28,630 nt of DNA. Origin: SG8-39 sp041558415 (GTDB lineage: Bacteria; Pseudomonadota; Gammaproteobacteria; Burkholderiales; SG8-39). The notes beneath the pieces were generated by a model. The model searched no databases. It saw only the letters and a program-made list of their open reading frames with translations, and was not told where the DNA came from. Of this stretch, positions 1 to 7,450 are shown piece by piece; position 1 is the stretch's first letter, and every line of letters begins with the position of its first letter. A program made the translations under genes and the position numbers. The DNA is taken from contig JBFFEY010000039.1 in assembly GCA_041558415.1 (NCBI GenBank), forward strand, positions 1 through 28,630. Direction: 5' to 3'.

Positions 1-28
1 GGAGCGGCGAACGCTATAGGCAGGCTGC

Positions 29-1084
29 CTAGCGCAGACTGGCGTTAATCCGCTCGAGCATCGCCGAGCCGGGGCAGAGCTCCTGCTCGCCGAGCCGGTT
101 GAACGGCGCCGCGACCGTCGACAGGTGCGCGTGCAGATCGTCGGCCGCGGGGTCAACATAGAGCAGCCCCGTCAGCACCTCGCCGTCCGCCGCGGCCCGC
201 GCGATGGCGTTGATGGCCGCAATCTTGTCGGTCGGATCGTAGGCACCGTCCAGCTTGCGCAGCTTGAGGATCGAGCCGTCGTGCTGCGGCACCTCGATCA
301 CCGCGCCCTCCTCGTAGGACACCGTAATGGCTTCGCGCGAGGGCCAGAAATCGAGGCGGCTCACCGCCTCGTTGTGCTCGCGCACGTAGTCGTAGCTCTT
401 GGTTGAGCCCGGGTGATTGTTGAAAGCGACGCAGGGGCTGATGACGTCGACGAAGGCCGCCCCCGGGTGCGCGATGGCCGCCTTGAGCAGCGGCACGAGC
501 TGCTCCTTGTCGCCGGAAAAGCCGCGCGCCACGTAGCTCGCGCCCATCAGCAGCGCCAGGCCGACGGTGTCGACCGCCGAGTCGGTGTTCTCGACGCCCC
601 GCTTCGAGCGCGAGCCGGGATCCGCGGTGGCGGAGAACTGTCCCTTGGTCAGGCCGTAGACGCCGTTGTTCTCGAGGATGTAGGCCATGTCGACGCCGCG
701 GCGCATGACGTGGGCGAACTGGCCGAGGCCGATTGAAGCCGAATCGCCGTCGCCCGACACGCCGAGGTAGATCAGGTCGCGATTCGCCAGGTTGGCGCCG
801 GTCAGCACCGAGGGCATGCGCCCGTGCACGGTGTTGAAGCCGTGCGAGTTGCCGAGGAAGTAGTCCGGCGTCTTCGACGAGCAGCCGATGCCGGAGAGCT
901 TCGCCACCTTGTGCGGTTCGATGTCGAGCTCCCAGAAGGCCTGGATCAGCGCGGCCGAAATCGAGTCGTGGCCGCAGCCCGCGCAGAGCGTCGAGACCTT
1001 GCCTTCGTAGTCGCGCCGCGTGTAGCCGATGCGGTTCTGCTTGAGCGTTGGGTGATGCAGCTTCGGTTTGGCGATATAGGTCAT
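29..1084 (-). CDS. korB: 2-oxoacid:ferredoxin oxidoreductase, beta (TPP-binding) subunit, KorB-like
   Basis: Cytoplasmic subunit that binds thiamine pyrophosphate and one [4Fe-4S] cluster and carries out the CoA-dependent oxidative decarboxylation of a 2-oxoacid, probably 2-oxoglutarate. The 351-residue protein shows the TPP/Mg motif GDGD at about 111-114 followed by ENN at 138-140. Cysteines 34, 37, 68 and 218 (CAGCGH, GIGCSS, SPCV) are the cluster ligands expected for the family. It is the last gene of a four-gene minus-strand operon, 14 bases after the alpha-subunit stop. The ATG at 1084 is preceded by a short GGAT. The length fits KorB-type subunits, which are longer than the archaeal ones. 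Family assignment is firm; 2-oxoglutarate as substrate is inferred from the KorC-like gene in the operon, and another 2-oxoacid is possible. Confidence 0.93.
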   Translation of the reverse strand: MTYIAKPKLHHPTLKQNRIGYTRRDYEGKVSTLCAGCGHDSISAALIQAFWELDIEPHKVAKLSGIGCSSKTPDYFLGNSHGFNTVHGRMPSVLTGANLANRDLIYLGVSGDGDSASIGLGQFAHVMRRGVDMAYILENNGVYGLTKGQFSATADPGSRSKRGVENTDSAVDTVGLALLMGASYVARGFSGDKEQLVPLLKAAIAHPGAAFVDVISPCVAFNNHPGSTKSYDYVREHNEAVSRLDFWPSREAITVSYEEGAVIEVPQHDGSILKLRKLDGAYDPTDKIAAINAIARAAADGEVLTGLLYVDPAADDLHAHLSTVAAPFNRLGEQELCPGSAMLERINASLR

Positions 1085-1098
1085 GGCTATCCGGATTC

Positions 1099-2940
1099 CT
1101 AGGCCGCCCTGCCCTTTTTGAGCGGCTCGACATTGAGCACGCGCACCCGCTCGCTGATCTCGGCCGCGATGAAGCGCGCCGTGATGGGCGTGCCGTCGTA
1201 GTGCAGCACCGGCATCAGCTTTGCCGGGTCGACGTTCTGCTCGTTCATCAGCAGCGTGCGCAGCTGCGCGTCACGGTTCTGCTCGACGACGAAGACCTGC
1301 TCGTGCTCGGCGATGAAGTCGCTCACCGCGTCGCCGAAGGGGAAGGCGCGGATACGCAGTGTGTCGACCGCGATGCCCGCCGCCTCCAGCGCGACGTAGG
1401 CTTCGTCCATCGCCGGACTGGTCGAGCCGTAATAGATCGCACCGAAGCGCGTTTTCTTGCCGCAGCTGCGCAGCACCGGCTGCGGCACCAGCGACTTGGC
1501 GGTTTCGAACTTGCGCAGCAGCCGCTGCACGTTGTCGACGTAGACCGGCCCTTCCTCGCTGTAGCGCGCGTAGCGGTCCTTGGTGGTGCCGCGCGTGAAA
1601 AAACCGCCCTTGGTCGGATGCGTGCCGGGGTAAGTGCGAAAGGGAATGCCGTCGCCGTCGACATCCAGGTAGCGACCGAACTCCTTGCCGGCCTCCAGCT
1701 CGGCCTCGCTCATCACCTTGCCGCGGTCATAGCGCCGCGCGTCGTCCCAGGTGAACGGTTTGGCGAGGCGTTGATTCATGCCGATGTCGAGGTCGGTCAT
1801 GACGAACACCGGCGTCTGCAGGCGGTCGGCGAGATCGAGCGCGGCAGCGGCGTGCTCGAAGCATTCGTGCGGGTCTTCGGGAAACAGCAGCACGTGCTTG
1901 GTGTCGCCGTGCGAGGCGTAGGCGCAGGCCAGGATGTCCGACTGCTGGGTGCGGGTCGGCATGCCCGTCGAGGGGCCGCCGCGCTGCACGTCGACGATGG
2001 TGACCGGGATCTCCGCGAAGTAGGCCAGGCCGATGAACTCGGTCATGAGCGAGATGCCCGGCCCCGAGGTGGCGGTGAAGGCGCGCGCGCCGTTCCAGCC
2101 TGCGCCGACCACCATGCCGATCGAGGCCAGCTCGTCCTCGGCCTGCACGATCGCGAAACGGTTGTTGCCGGACTCCTTGTCGACACGCAGGCGCGCGCAG
2201 TAGCGCTGGAACGCTTCGGCGAGCGACGACGACGGCGTGATCGGGTACCAGGCGCAGACCGTGGCGCCGCCGTAGACCATGCCGAGGCCCGCCGCCGAGT
2301 TGCCGTCGATAAAGATGCGGTCGCCGACCGCGTAGGCGCGCTGCGCCTTGAGGCCGACGGCGTCTTTGAGCTTCTCTTCCGCGTAGTGGTAGCCCATCTG
2401 GAAGGCGTTCAGGTTGGGCTTGAGAAGCTTTTCCTTGCCCTTGTACTGCTCGCCGATCAGCTCGGCAATCACGCCGGGCTCGATGCCGAGCAGCGCCGCC
2501 AGTGCGCCGACGTAGATGATGTTCTTGAACAGCTGCCGCTCGCGCGCGTCGGTGTACGTTGCGTTGCAGATCTCGGTCAGCGGCATGCCGACGACGTGGA
2601 TGTCCTCGCGGAACTTCGACTGCGGCAGCGGCTTGGTGTTGTCGTAGAAGAGATAGCCGCCGGGGTCGATTTCGCGCACGTCCTTGTCCCAGGTCTGCGG
2701 GTTCATCGCGACCATCATGTCGACGCCGCCGCGACGGCCGAGCCAGCCCGCCTCGGTCACGCGCACCTCGTACCAGGTCGGCAGCCCCTGGATGTTGGAC
2801 GGGAAGATGTTGCGCGGGCTCACCGGAATGCCCATGCGCAGGAAGCTCTTCGCGAAAAGTTCGTTGGCCGAGGCCGACCCCGAACCGTTCACGTTCGCGA
2901 ACTTGATGACGAAATCGTTGACTGCCTCGATGCGCTTCAC
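1099..2940 (-). CDS. korA: 2-oxoacid:acceptor oxidoreductase, fused gamma-alpha subunit, KorA-like
   Basis: Partner of the downstream TPP subunit. Residues 1 to about 200 form the gamma domain that binds CoA and contacts the electron carrier. Residues from about 215 form the pyrimidine-binding alpha domain, marked by YPITPSSS at 232-239, then TSGPGISLM and RGGPSTGMPT. I set the start at a GTG (2938-2940), giving 613 residues, because it is preceded by GGAAGG at suitable spacing and lies just after the aldolase stop. The frame stays open further upstream, but that stretch overlaps the aldolase gene and reads as arginine/glycine-rich out-of-frame sequence. The gamma-alpha fusion is usual in bacterial Kor enzymes. 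The substrate cannot be read from sequence alone. Confidence 0.92.
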   Translation of the reverse strand: MKRIEAVNDFVIKFANVNGSGSASANELFAKSFLRMGIPVSPRNIFPSNIQGLPTWYEVRVTEAGWLGRRGGVDMMVAMNPQTWDKDVREIDPGGYLFYDNTKPLPQSKFREDIHVVGMPLTEICNATYTDARERQLFKNIIYVGALAALLGIEPGVIAELIGEQYKGKEKLLKPNLNAFQMGYHYAEEKLKDAVGLKAQRAYAVGDRIFIDGNSAAGLGMVYGGATVCAWYPITPSSSLAEAFQRYCARLRVDKESGNNRFAIVQAEDELASIGMVVGAGWNGARAFTATSGPGISLMTEFIGLAYFAEIPVTIVDVQRGGPSTGMPTRTQQSDILACAYASHGDTKHVLLFPEDPHECFEHAAAALDLADRLQTPVFVMTDLDIGMNQRLAKPFTWDDARRYDRGKVMSEAELEAGKEFGRYLDVDGDGIPFRTYPGTHPTKGGFFTRGTTKDRYARYSEEGPVYVDNVQRLLRKFETAKSLVPQPVLRSCGKKTRFGAIYYGSTSPAMDEAYVALEAAGIAVDTLRIRAFPFGDAVSDFIAEHEQVFVVEQNRDAQLRTLLMNEQNVDPAKLMPVLHYDGTPITARFIAAEISERVRVLNVEPLKKGRAA

Positions 2941-2969
2941 GCCCTGCGTCCTTCCCGTTCCGCCTACGC

Positions 2970-3761
2970 CTATGTCTTGTAACTCGGATCGCTGGCTTCG
3001 ATGATGCGCACCAGCGCGGCGAACTCGAGCTCGCCGAGCGCAGCCTGGTCGGTGAGAAACTCCTCGCCCAGGGCCTGGGACTGGCGGCACATGTCCGGGC
3101 CCGGCTCGATCAGCGCACCGCCGGCCTGCGCCGCGAGCTGGATCTGGCAGGCGCGCTCCAGCCGCCACATGCGGATGAAGCCCTCGGCCGCGGTGCGCCC
3201 GACGGTGAGCAGACCGTGGTTGCGCAGCATCAGCGCCGGATGCTGGCCGAGGCTCGCGACCAGCCGCTCACGCTCGCCGAGCCGCATGCTCGGGCCCTCG
3301 TAGTCGTGCACGCCGAGCGCCTCGTAGAAATTGTGCGCGTACATATGGATCGGAAGCAATCCGCAGGCCTGCGTCGACACCGCCATGCCTGCCAGCGTGT
3401 GCGTGTGATAGACCCAGGCCGCGTCTGCGCGGCTCATGTGGATCGCGCTGTGGATGACGAAGCCCGCCTTGTTGACGCCGTAGGGCTGCTCGTCGACCGG
3501 GTTGCCCTCCCCGTCGATCTTGACCAGGTTCGACGCGGTCACTTCGTCCCAGCGCAGGCCGTAGGGGTTGATGAGGAAGTGATGTTCGGGACCCGGCAGG
3601 CGCGCGGTGATGTGCGCGTAGATCAGCTCCGACCAGCCGAGGTGCGCGGCCACGCGATAGGCGGCGGCGAGATCGACCCGCACCGCCCATTCCTTCGGGT
3701 CCATTCCCAGGCGCCGCGCAAGCGGCGCGACCTTGTTCGATCTACGGGCAGCATGTTTCAC
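2970..3761 (-). CDS. class II aldolase/adducin family protein
   Basis: A 263-residue single-domain protein of the fuculose-1-phosphate aldolase/adducin family. These enzymes use a metal ion held by three histidines to stabilise an enediolate. Here the ligands would be H119 and H121 (YHTHT) and H182 (RNHG), with a further histidine-rich stretch at 104-108. It lies between the KorC-like and KorA genes with gaps of 19 and 29 bases, so it is almost surely cotranscribed with the oxidoreductase. Many bacterial members of this branch have no known substrate and act as aldolases, decarboxylases or epimerases. A role supplying or removing a 2-oxoacid for the neighbouring enzyme is possible, but only position supports it. 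The start at 3761 fits the spacing from the upstream gene. Confidence 0.88.
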   Translation of the reverse strand: MKHAARRSNKVAPLARRLGMDPKEWAVRVDLAAAYRVAAHLGWSELIYAHITARLPGPEHHFLINPYGLRWDEVTASNLVKIDGEGNPVDEQPYGVNKAGFVIHSAIHMSRADAAWVYHTHTLAGMAVSTQACGLLPIHMYAHNFYEALGVHDYEGPSMRLGERERLVASLGQHPALMLRNHGLLTVGRTAAEGFIRMWRLERACQIQLAAQAGGALIEPGPDMCRQSQALGEEFLTDQAALGELEFAALVRIIEASDPSYKT

Positions 3762-3780
3762 GTCGGCTCCTTGCGCTCGG

Positions 3781-5634
3781 CTACGCCGCCTTGCGTTGCG
3801 GCGTGCGGCAGCCCGGACCGGCCTGCGTCACCTCGAGCAGGAACTTCTGCATGTCCCAGGCGCCGGTCGGGCAGCGCTCGGCGCACAGGCCGCAGTGCAG
3901 ACAGACGTCCTCGTCCTTCACCATCACGCGCCCCGTCTTCAGGCCGTCCTGCAGGTAGAGGTCCTGCGAGGCGTTGGTCGCCGGCGCACGCAGTCGAGCG
4001 CGCAGCCCCTGCTCCTCGCCGTTGTGCAGGAAGTTGATGCAGTCCGTCGGGCAGATGTCGACGCAGGCGTCGCATTCGATGCACAGCTTGGCCGCGAACA
4101 CGGTCTGCACGTCGCAGTTGAGGCAGCGCTGCACCTCCTTCCAGGCCGTGGCGACGTCGAAGCCGAGTTCGACCTCCGCCTTGACGTTCTTCAGCGTCTC
4201 CTTAATGTCGCGCCAGGGCACCTTGTAGCGCGCATCCAGCGCCACGTCGTTGTCGTAGCTCCACTCGTGAATGCCCATCTTCTGCGAGATCAGCGTCACC
4301 CCCGGAGCCGGGCGCTCGCGCGGATCCTCGCCCGAGAGCAGCTTGTCGATGGAGACCGCGGCCTGGTGACCGTGCGCCACCGCCCAGATGATGTTCTTCG
4401 GGCCGAAGGCGGCGTCGCCGCCGAACAGCACCTGCGGCAGCGTCGACTGAAGCGTCGCGGCATCGAGCACCGGCAGCCCCCAGCGGTCGAATTCGATACC
4501 GCAGTCGCGCTCGATCCACGGAAACGCGTTCTCCTGACCGACGGCGATCAGCACGTCGTCGCACTCGAATCTCGGGTCGGGGTCGCCGGTCGGCACCAGC
4601 GTGCGCCGTCCGTTCGCGTCGTATTCGGCGCGCACGATCTGGAAGGTCATGCCGCAGAGCTTGCCGTCCTTGAGCTCGAAGGTCTTCGGCACGTGGTAGT
4701 TGAGAATCGGGATGCCCTCGTGCATCGCGTCCTCCTTCTCCCAGGGGCTGGCCTTCATTTCCTCGAAGCCCGAGCGCACGATCACCTTGACGTCCTCGCC
4801 GCCCAGCCGGCGCGAGGTGCGGCAGCAGTCCATCGCCGTATTGCCGCCGCCGAGCACGATCACGCGCTTGCCGATTTTCGAGAGGTGACCGAAGGACACC
4901 GACGACAACCAGTCGATGCCGATGTGGATGTTGGCCGCGGCCTCCTGGCGACCGGGAATGTCGAGGTCGCGCCCGCGCGGCGCGCCCGAGCCGACGAAGA
5001 CGGCGTCGAAGCCCTCGCCGAGCAGCTGCTTCATTGAATCGATGCGCACGCCGGCGCGCAGTTCCGCGCCGAGGTCGAGGGCGTAGCCGCACTCCTCGTC
5101 GATCACTTCCTCGGGCAGGCGGAAGCGCGGAATCTGACTGCGGATCATGCCGCCCGCCTTGGCATCCTGATCGAACAGGGTTACGGCGTAGCCGAGCGGC
5201 GCAAGATCACGCGCCACCGTGAGCGACGCCGGACCGGCGCCGATGCAGGCGACTTTCCTGCCGTTTTTCTTGGCCGCGGGCTTCGGCAGGCGCGGGCGGA
5301 TGTCGTCCTTGTAATCGGCGGTGACGCGCTTCAGCCGGCAGATCGCAACCGGCTCGGGCTTGCTTGCCTGCGCCTCCTCGACGCGCCCGCGCCGGCAGGC
5401 GGGCTCGCAGGGGCGATCGCAGGTCCTGCCGAGGATGCCGGGGAAGACGTTCGAATTCCAGTTGACGAGATAGGCGTCGGAGTATCGCCCCGCCGCAATC
5501 AACCTGATGTATTCGGGCACCGGCGTATGCGCCGGACAGGCCCACTGGCAATCAACGACTTTATGAAAGTAATCGGGATTGCGTATGTCGGTGGGCTGCA
5601 ACTCCTGTCTCCACTGAACGCGACGGGCAAACAT
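3781..5634 (-). CDS. FAD-dependent NAD(P)H oxidoreductase with ferredoxin domains, GltD-like, probable KorC
   Basis: This 617-residue protein has the build of glutamate synthase small-subunit relatives. The N-terminal Fe-S region has C29, C33, C72, C76 and C80, including GRTCDRPCEPAC. An FAD Rossmann motif (IGAGPASL) lies near 131 and an NAD(P) motif (LGGGNTAMD) near 261. A C-terminal bacterial ferredoxin domain follows, with clusters at C518/C521/C524/C528 and C578/C581/C584/C588; C504 and C507 lie just before. It heads the operon with the alpha and beta subunits. In Azoarcus evansii, as I recall, a third FAD subunit makes such an enzyme a 2-oxoglutarate:NADP oxidoreductase (KorABC), and this protein fits that role. 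That identity is inference; the architecture is seen. The upstream ribosome site is weak (GATGAGA). Confidence 0.87.
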   Translation of the reverse strand: MFARRVQWRQELQPTDIRNPDYFHKVVDCQWACPAHTPVPEYIRLIAAGRYSDAYLVNWNSNVFPGILGRTCDRPCEPACRRGRVEEAQASKPEPVAICRLKRVTADYKDDIRPRLPKPAAKKNGRKVACIGAGPASLTVARDLAPLGYAVTLFDQDAKAGGMIRSQIPRFRLPEEVIDEECGYALDLGAELRAGVRIDSMKQLLGEGFDAVFVGSGAPRGRDLDIPGRQEAAANIHIGIDWLSSVSFGHLSKIGKRVIVLGGGNTAMDCCRTSRRLGGEDVKVIVRSGFEEMKASPWEKEDAMHEGIPILNYHVPKTFELKDGKLCGMTFQIVRAEYDANGRRTLVPTGDPDPRFECDDVLIAVGQENAFPWIERDCGIEFDRWGLPVLDAATLQSTLPQVLFGGDAAFGPKNIIWAVAHGHQAAVSIDKLLSGEDPRERPAPGVTLISQKMGIHEWSYDNDVALDARYKVPWRDIKETLKNVKAEVELGFDVATAWKEVQRCLNCDVQTVFAAKLCIECDACVDICPTDCINFLHNGEEQGLRARLRAPATNASQDLYLQDGLKTGRVMVKDEDVCLHCGLCAERCPTGAWDMQKFLLEVTQAGPGCRTPQRKAA

Positions 5635-5833
5635 GCCGTCTCATCGTCATGCGGCGCGTCCAAATCGTTTGAGCGCCAAACAGTTTACTCTCGACGAGAC
5701 GCAAGGGAAAGCCTGTGATTTCAAAACGCTAGGAGAACTTCCGCATCCGACCACCAATTTTTGCATCGGAGAGACATTAGCGCTTAGTCTCCACCTTCCT
5801 TATGGGGATTTCGCGCGTTATTCTTCAACGACC
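5635..5833. promoter_or_regulatory. divergent intergenic region between KorC-like gene and transaldolase
   Basis: These 199 bases separate two outward-facing genes and must hold promoters for both the kor operon and transaldolase. The stretch is more A+T-rich than its surroundings. Candidate hexamers exist (for example TTTACT near 5683) but I could not find a -35/-10 pair on either strand that I would defend. No clear Shine-Dalgarno precedes the transaldolase ATG. Confidence 0.4.
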
Positions 5834-6790
5834 ATGCCGACGCATCTCGACGCACTCAAACAGTATTCCGTCATCGTCGCCGACACCGGCGACATCGACG
5901 CCATTGCGCGCTGGAAACCCCAGGACGCCACCACCAACCCGTCGCTGCTGCTGGCCGCCGCGCAGGACGCGCGCTATCGCCCGGTGGTCGAGGCGGCACT
6001 CGGCAAGGCAGGCGGCGACCCGCAGGCGGTGATCGACCGGCTGTTCGTCGGCTTCGGCTGCGAGATCCTGCGGCACATTGCCGGACGCGTGTCCACCGAG
6101 GTCGACGCCCGCTTGTCCTTCGATACCGGGGCGACTATCGCCAAGGCCGAGCGTCTGATCGCGCTCTACGGCGAGGCCGGCGTGGGACCCGAGCGGGTGC
6201 TGATCAAGGTGGCGAGCACCTGGGAAGGCATCCGCGCCGCCGAGCACCTCGAAAAGAAGGGCATCCACTGCAATCTCACCCTGCTGTTCTCGTTCGCCCA
6301 GGCGGTGGCCTGCGCGGAAGCCGGGGTCACGCTGATCTCGCCGTTCGTCGGCCGCATCTATGACTGGCACAAGCAGGCGCGAAAGGTGGACGACATTCCA
6401 CTCGAGGACGACCCGGGCGTCGCCTCGGTGCTGCGCATTTACCGCTACGTCAAGAAATTCGACTACCCGACGCAGGTCATGGGCGCGAGCTTTCGCAAGG
6501 CCGGGCAAATCACCGCGCTCGCCGGCTGCGACCTGCTCACCATTGCGCCGGACCTGCTCGCGCAGTTGGGCGACACCGAGGGCAGCCTGCCGCGCCGCCT
6601 GTCGCCCGAAGACGCCAAGCGGCAGGACATCGAGCGACTCGCACTCGACGAGAAGACGTTCCGCTGGATGCACAACGAGGATGCGATGGCCGTGGAGAAG
6701 CTGTCCGACGGCATCCGGCGCTTCGACGCCGACGCGCGCAAGCTGGAAGCCTTCGCCGCCACGCTGCTGAACAGCAAGCGCGCGGCCTGA
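5834..6790 (+). CDS. tal: transaldolase
   Basis: Cytoplasmic enzyme of the non-oxidative pentose phosphate pathway. It moves a dihydroxyacetone unit from sedoheptulose 7-phosphate to glyceraldehyde 3-phosphate through a Schiff base. The 318-residue length matches E. coli TalB. Visible hallmarks are VADTGD with the conserved Asp17, DATTNPSLLL near 31, the catalytic lysine at about 125 in RVLIKVAST, and NLTLLFS after it. The reading frame is open upstream to 5633, but the ATG at 5834 gives the family-standard N-terminus. It stands alone, divergent from the kor operon and convergent with the secreted-protein gene six bases away. Confidence 0.95.
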   Translation: MPTHLDALKQYSVIVADTGDIDAIARWKPQDATTNPSLLLAAAQDARYRPVVEAALGKAGGDPQAVIDRLFVGFGCEILRHIAGRVSTEVDARLSFDTGATIAKAERLIALYGEAGVGPERVLIKVASTWEGIRAAEHLEKKGIHCNLTLLFSFAQAVACAEAGVTLISPFVGRIYDWHKQARKVDDIPLEDDPGVASVLRIYRYVKKFDYPTQVMGASFRKAGQITALAGCDLLTIAPDLLAQLGDTEGSLPRRLSPEDAKRQDIERLALDEKTFRWMHNEDAMAVEKLSDGIRRFDADARKLEAFAATLLNSKRAA

Positions 6791-6796
6791 ACCGGC

Positions 6797-7450
6797 TCAG
6801 CGCGTCAGCGCGGGAATGGGGCCGAGGCCGCCCCAGTAGGCGCAGACCGCATAGCGCTCGCCCTCGACCTCGATCAGCGCCTCGTAGCTGAAGATCGCGC
6901 TCGACAGCACCTCGCGGCAGGCCTTGGCCCGCACGCGCAGGCGCAGCACCGAGTCCGCGTTGGCACCCTCGTAGCGCGCCTCGCCGTCCTCGAGGCGCAG
7001 CGTCGCACCGGCGTATTCGAGCGGCGCGCCAGCGGGCCGCAGGCGCAGCAGCGTGGACGCCGCACGCATCTCCAGCTGCAGGAAGGGGTTGAAACCGTAG
7101 GCGCGCAGGCGTACCTCGTCGAGGTCCTCCCGACAGCCCGGCCCCTCGGCCTGCGCGCGCAGGAAGCCCGTCGCGCGAATCGTTTCGGCGTCGCGCTGGC
7201 CGACGAACTCGGCGAAGATCGCTCGCCCGGGCCGGCGCGCCAGCTCGCGGTAGGCGGCCTCGAGCGCCTGGCCGGGCGTCGCGTCCTCCAGCAGCAGGCG
7301 CTCGCCCGTGCGGCAGGGGCTGAACAGGGCGCCCGGCTTGCCGACCAGAAAATTGCCGCGCCAGACGGTCTCCTCGGCGGCCGCCGTCACCGACAGCAAT
7401 GCGCCGGCGAGCGCCAGCGACAGTGCGTATCGCCGCGACGCCGACGTCAT
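6797..7450 (-). CDS. secreted protein of unknown function, COG3650-like C-terminus
   Basis: A 217-residue protein with an N-terminal signal peptide: a basic start, a hydrophobic core ALSLALAGALLSV and likely cleavage after TAAA. The mature part has cysteines at both ends. Its C-terminal stretch (ACREVLSSAIFSYEALIEV, then YAVCAYWG) resembles the C-R-D...Y...G-C pattern of small envelope proteins grouped as COG3650; that link is by eye only. Its ATG overlaps the stop of the upstream P-type ATPase gene (ATGA), so the two are translationally coupled and it is the last gene of the pxpB-pxpC-ATPase run. The role is unknown; a periplasmic job linked to metal or cell envelope would suit the neighbour. 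Confidence 0.75.
   Translation of the reverse strand: MTSASRRYALSLALAGALLSVTAAAEETVWRGNFLVGKPGALFSPCRTGERLLLEDATPGQALEAAYRELARRPGRAIFAEFVGQRDAETIRATGFLRAQAEGPGCREDLDEVRLRAYGFNPFLQLEMRAASTLLRLRPAGAPLEYAGATLRLEDGEARYEGANADSVLRLRVRAKACREVLSSAIFSYEALIEVEGERYAVCAYWGGLGPIPALTR

Noticed and set aside
153..1133. Long arginine/glycine/alanine-rich open frames opposite or out of phase with genes, here and at 1048-2982, 3733-5037, 7399-9357, 20429-22195, 22444-23982 and 26158-27648
   Set aside because: These are the usual shadow frames of G+C-rich coding DNA; they lack domains and lie wholly over well-supported genes.
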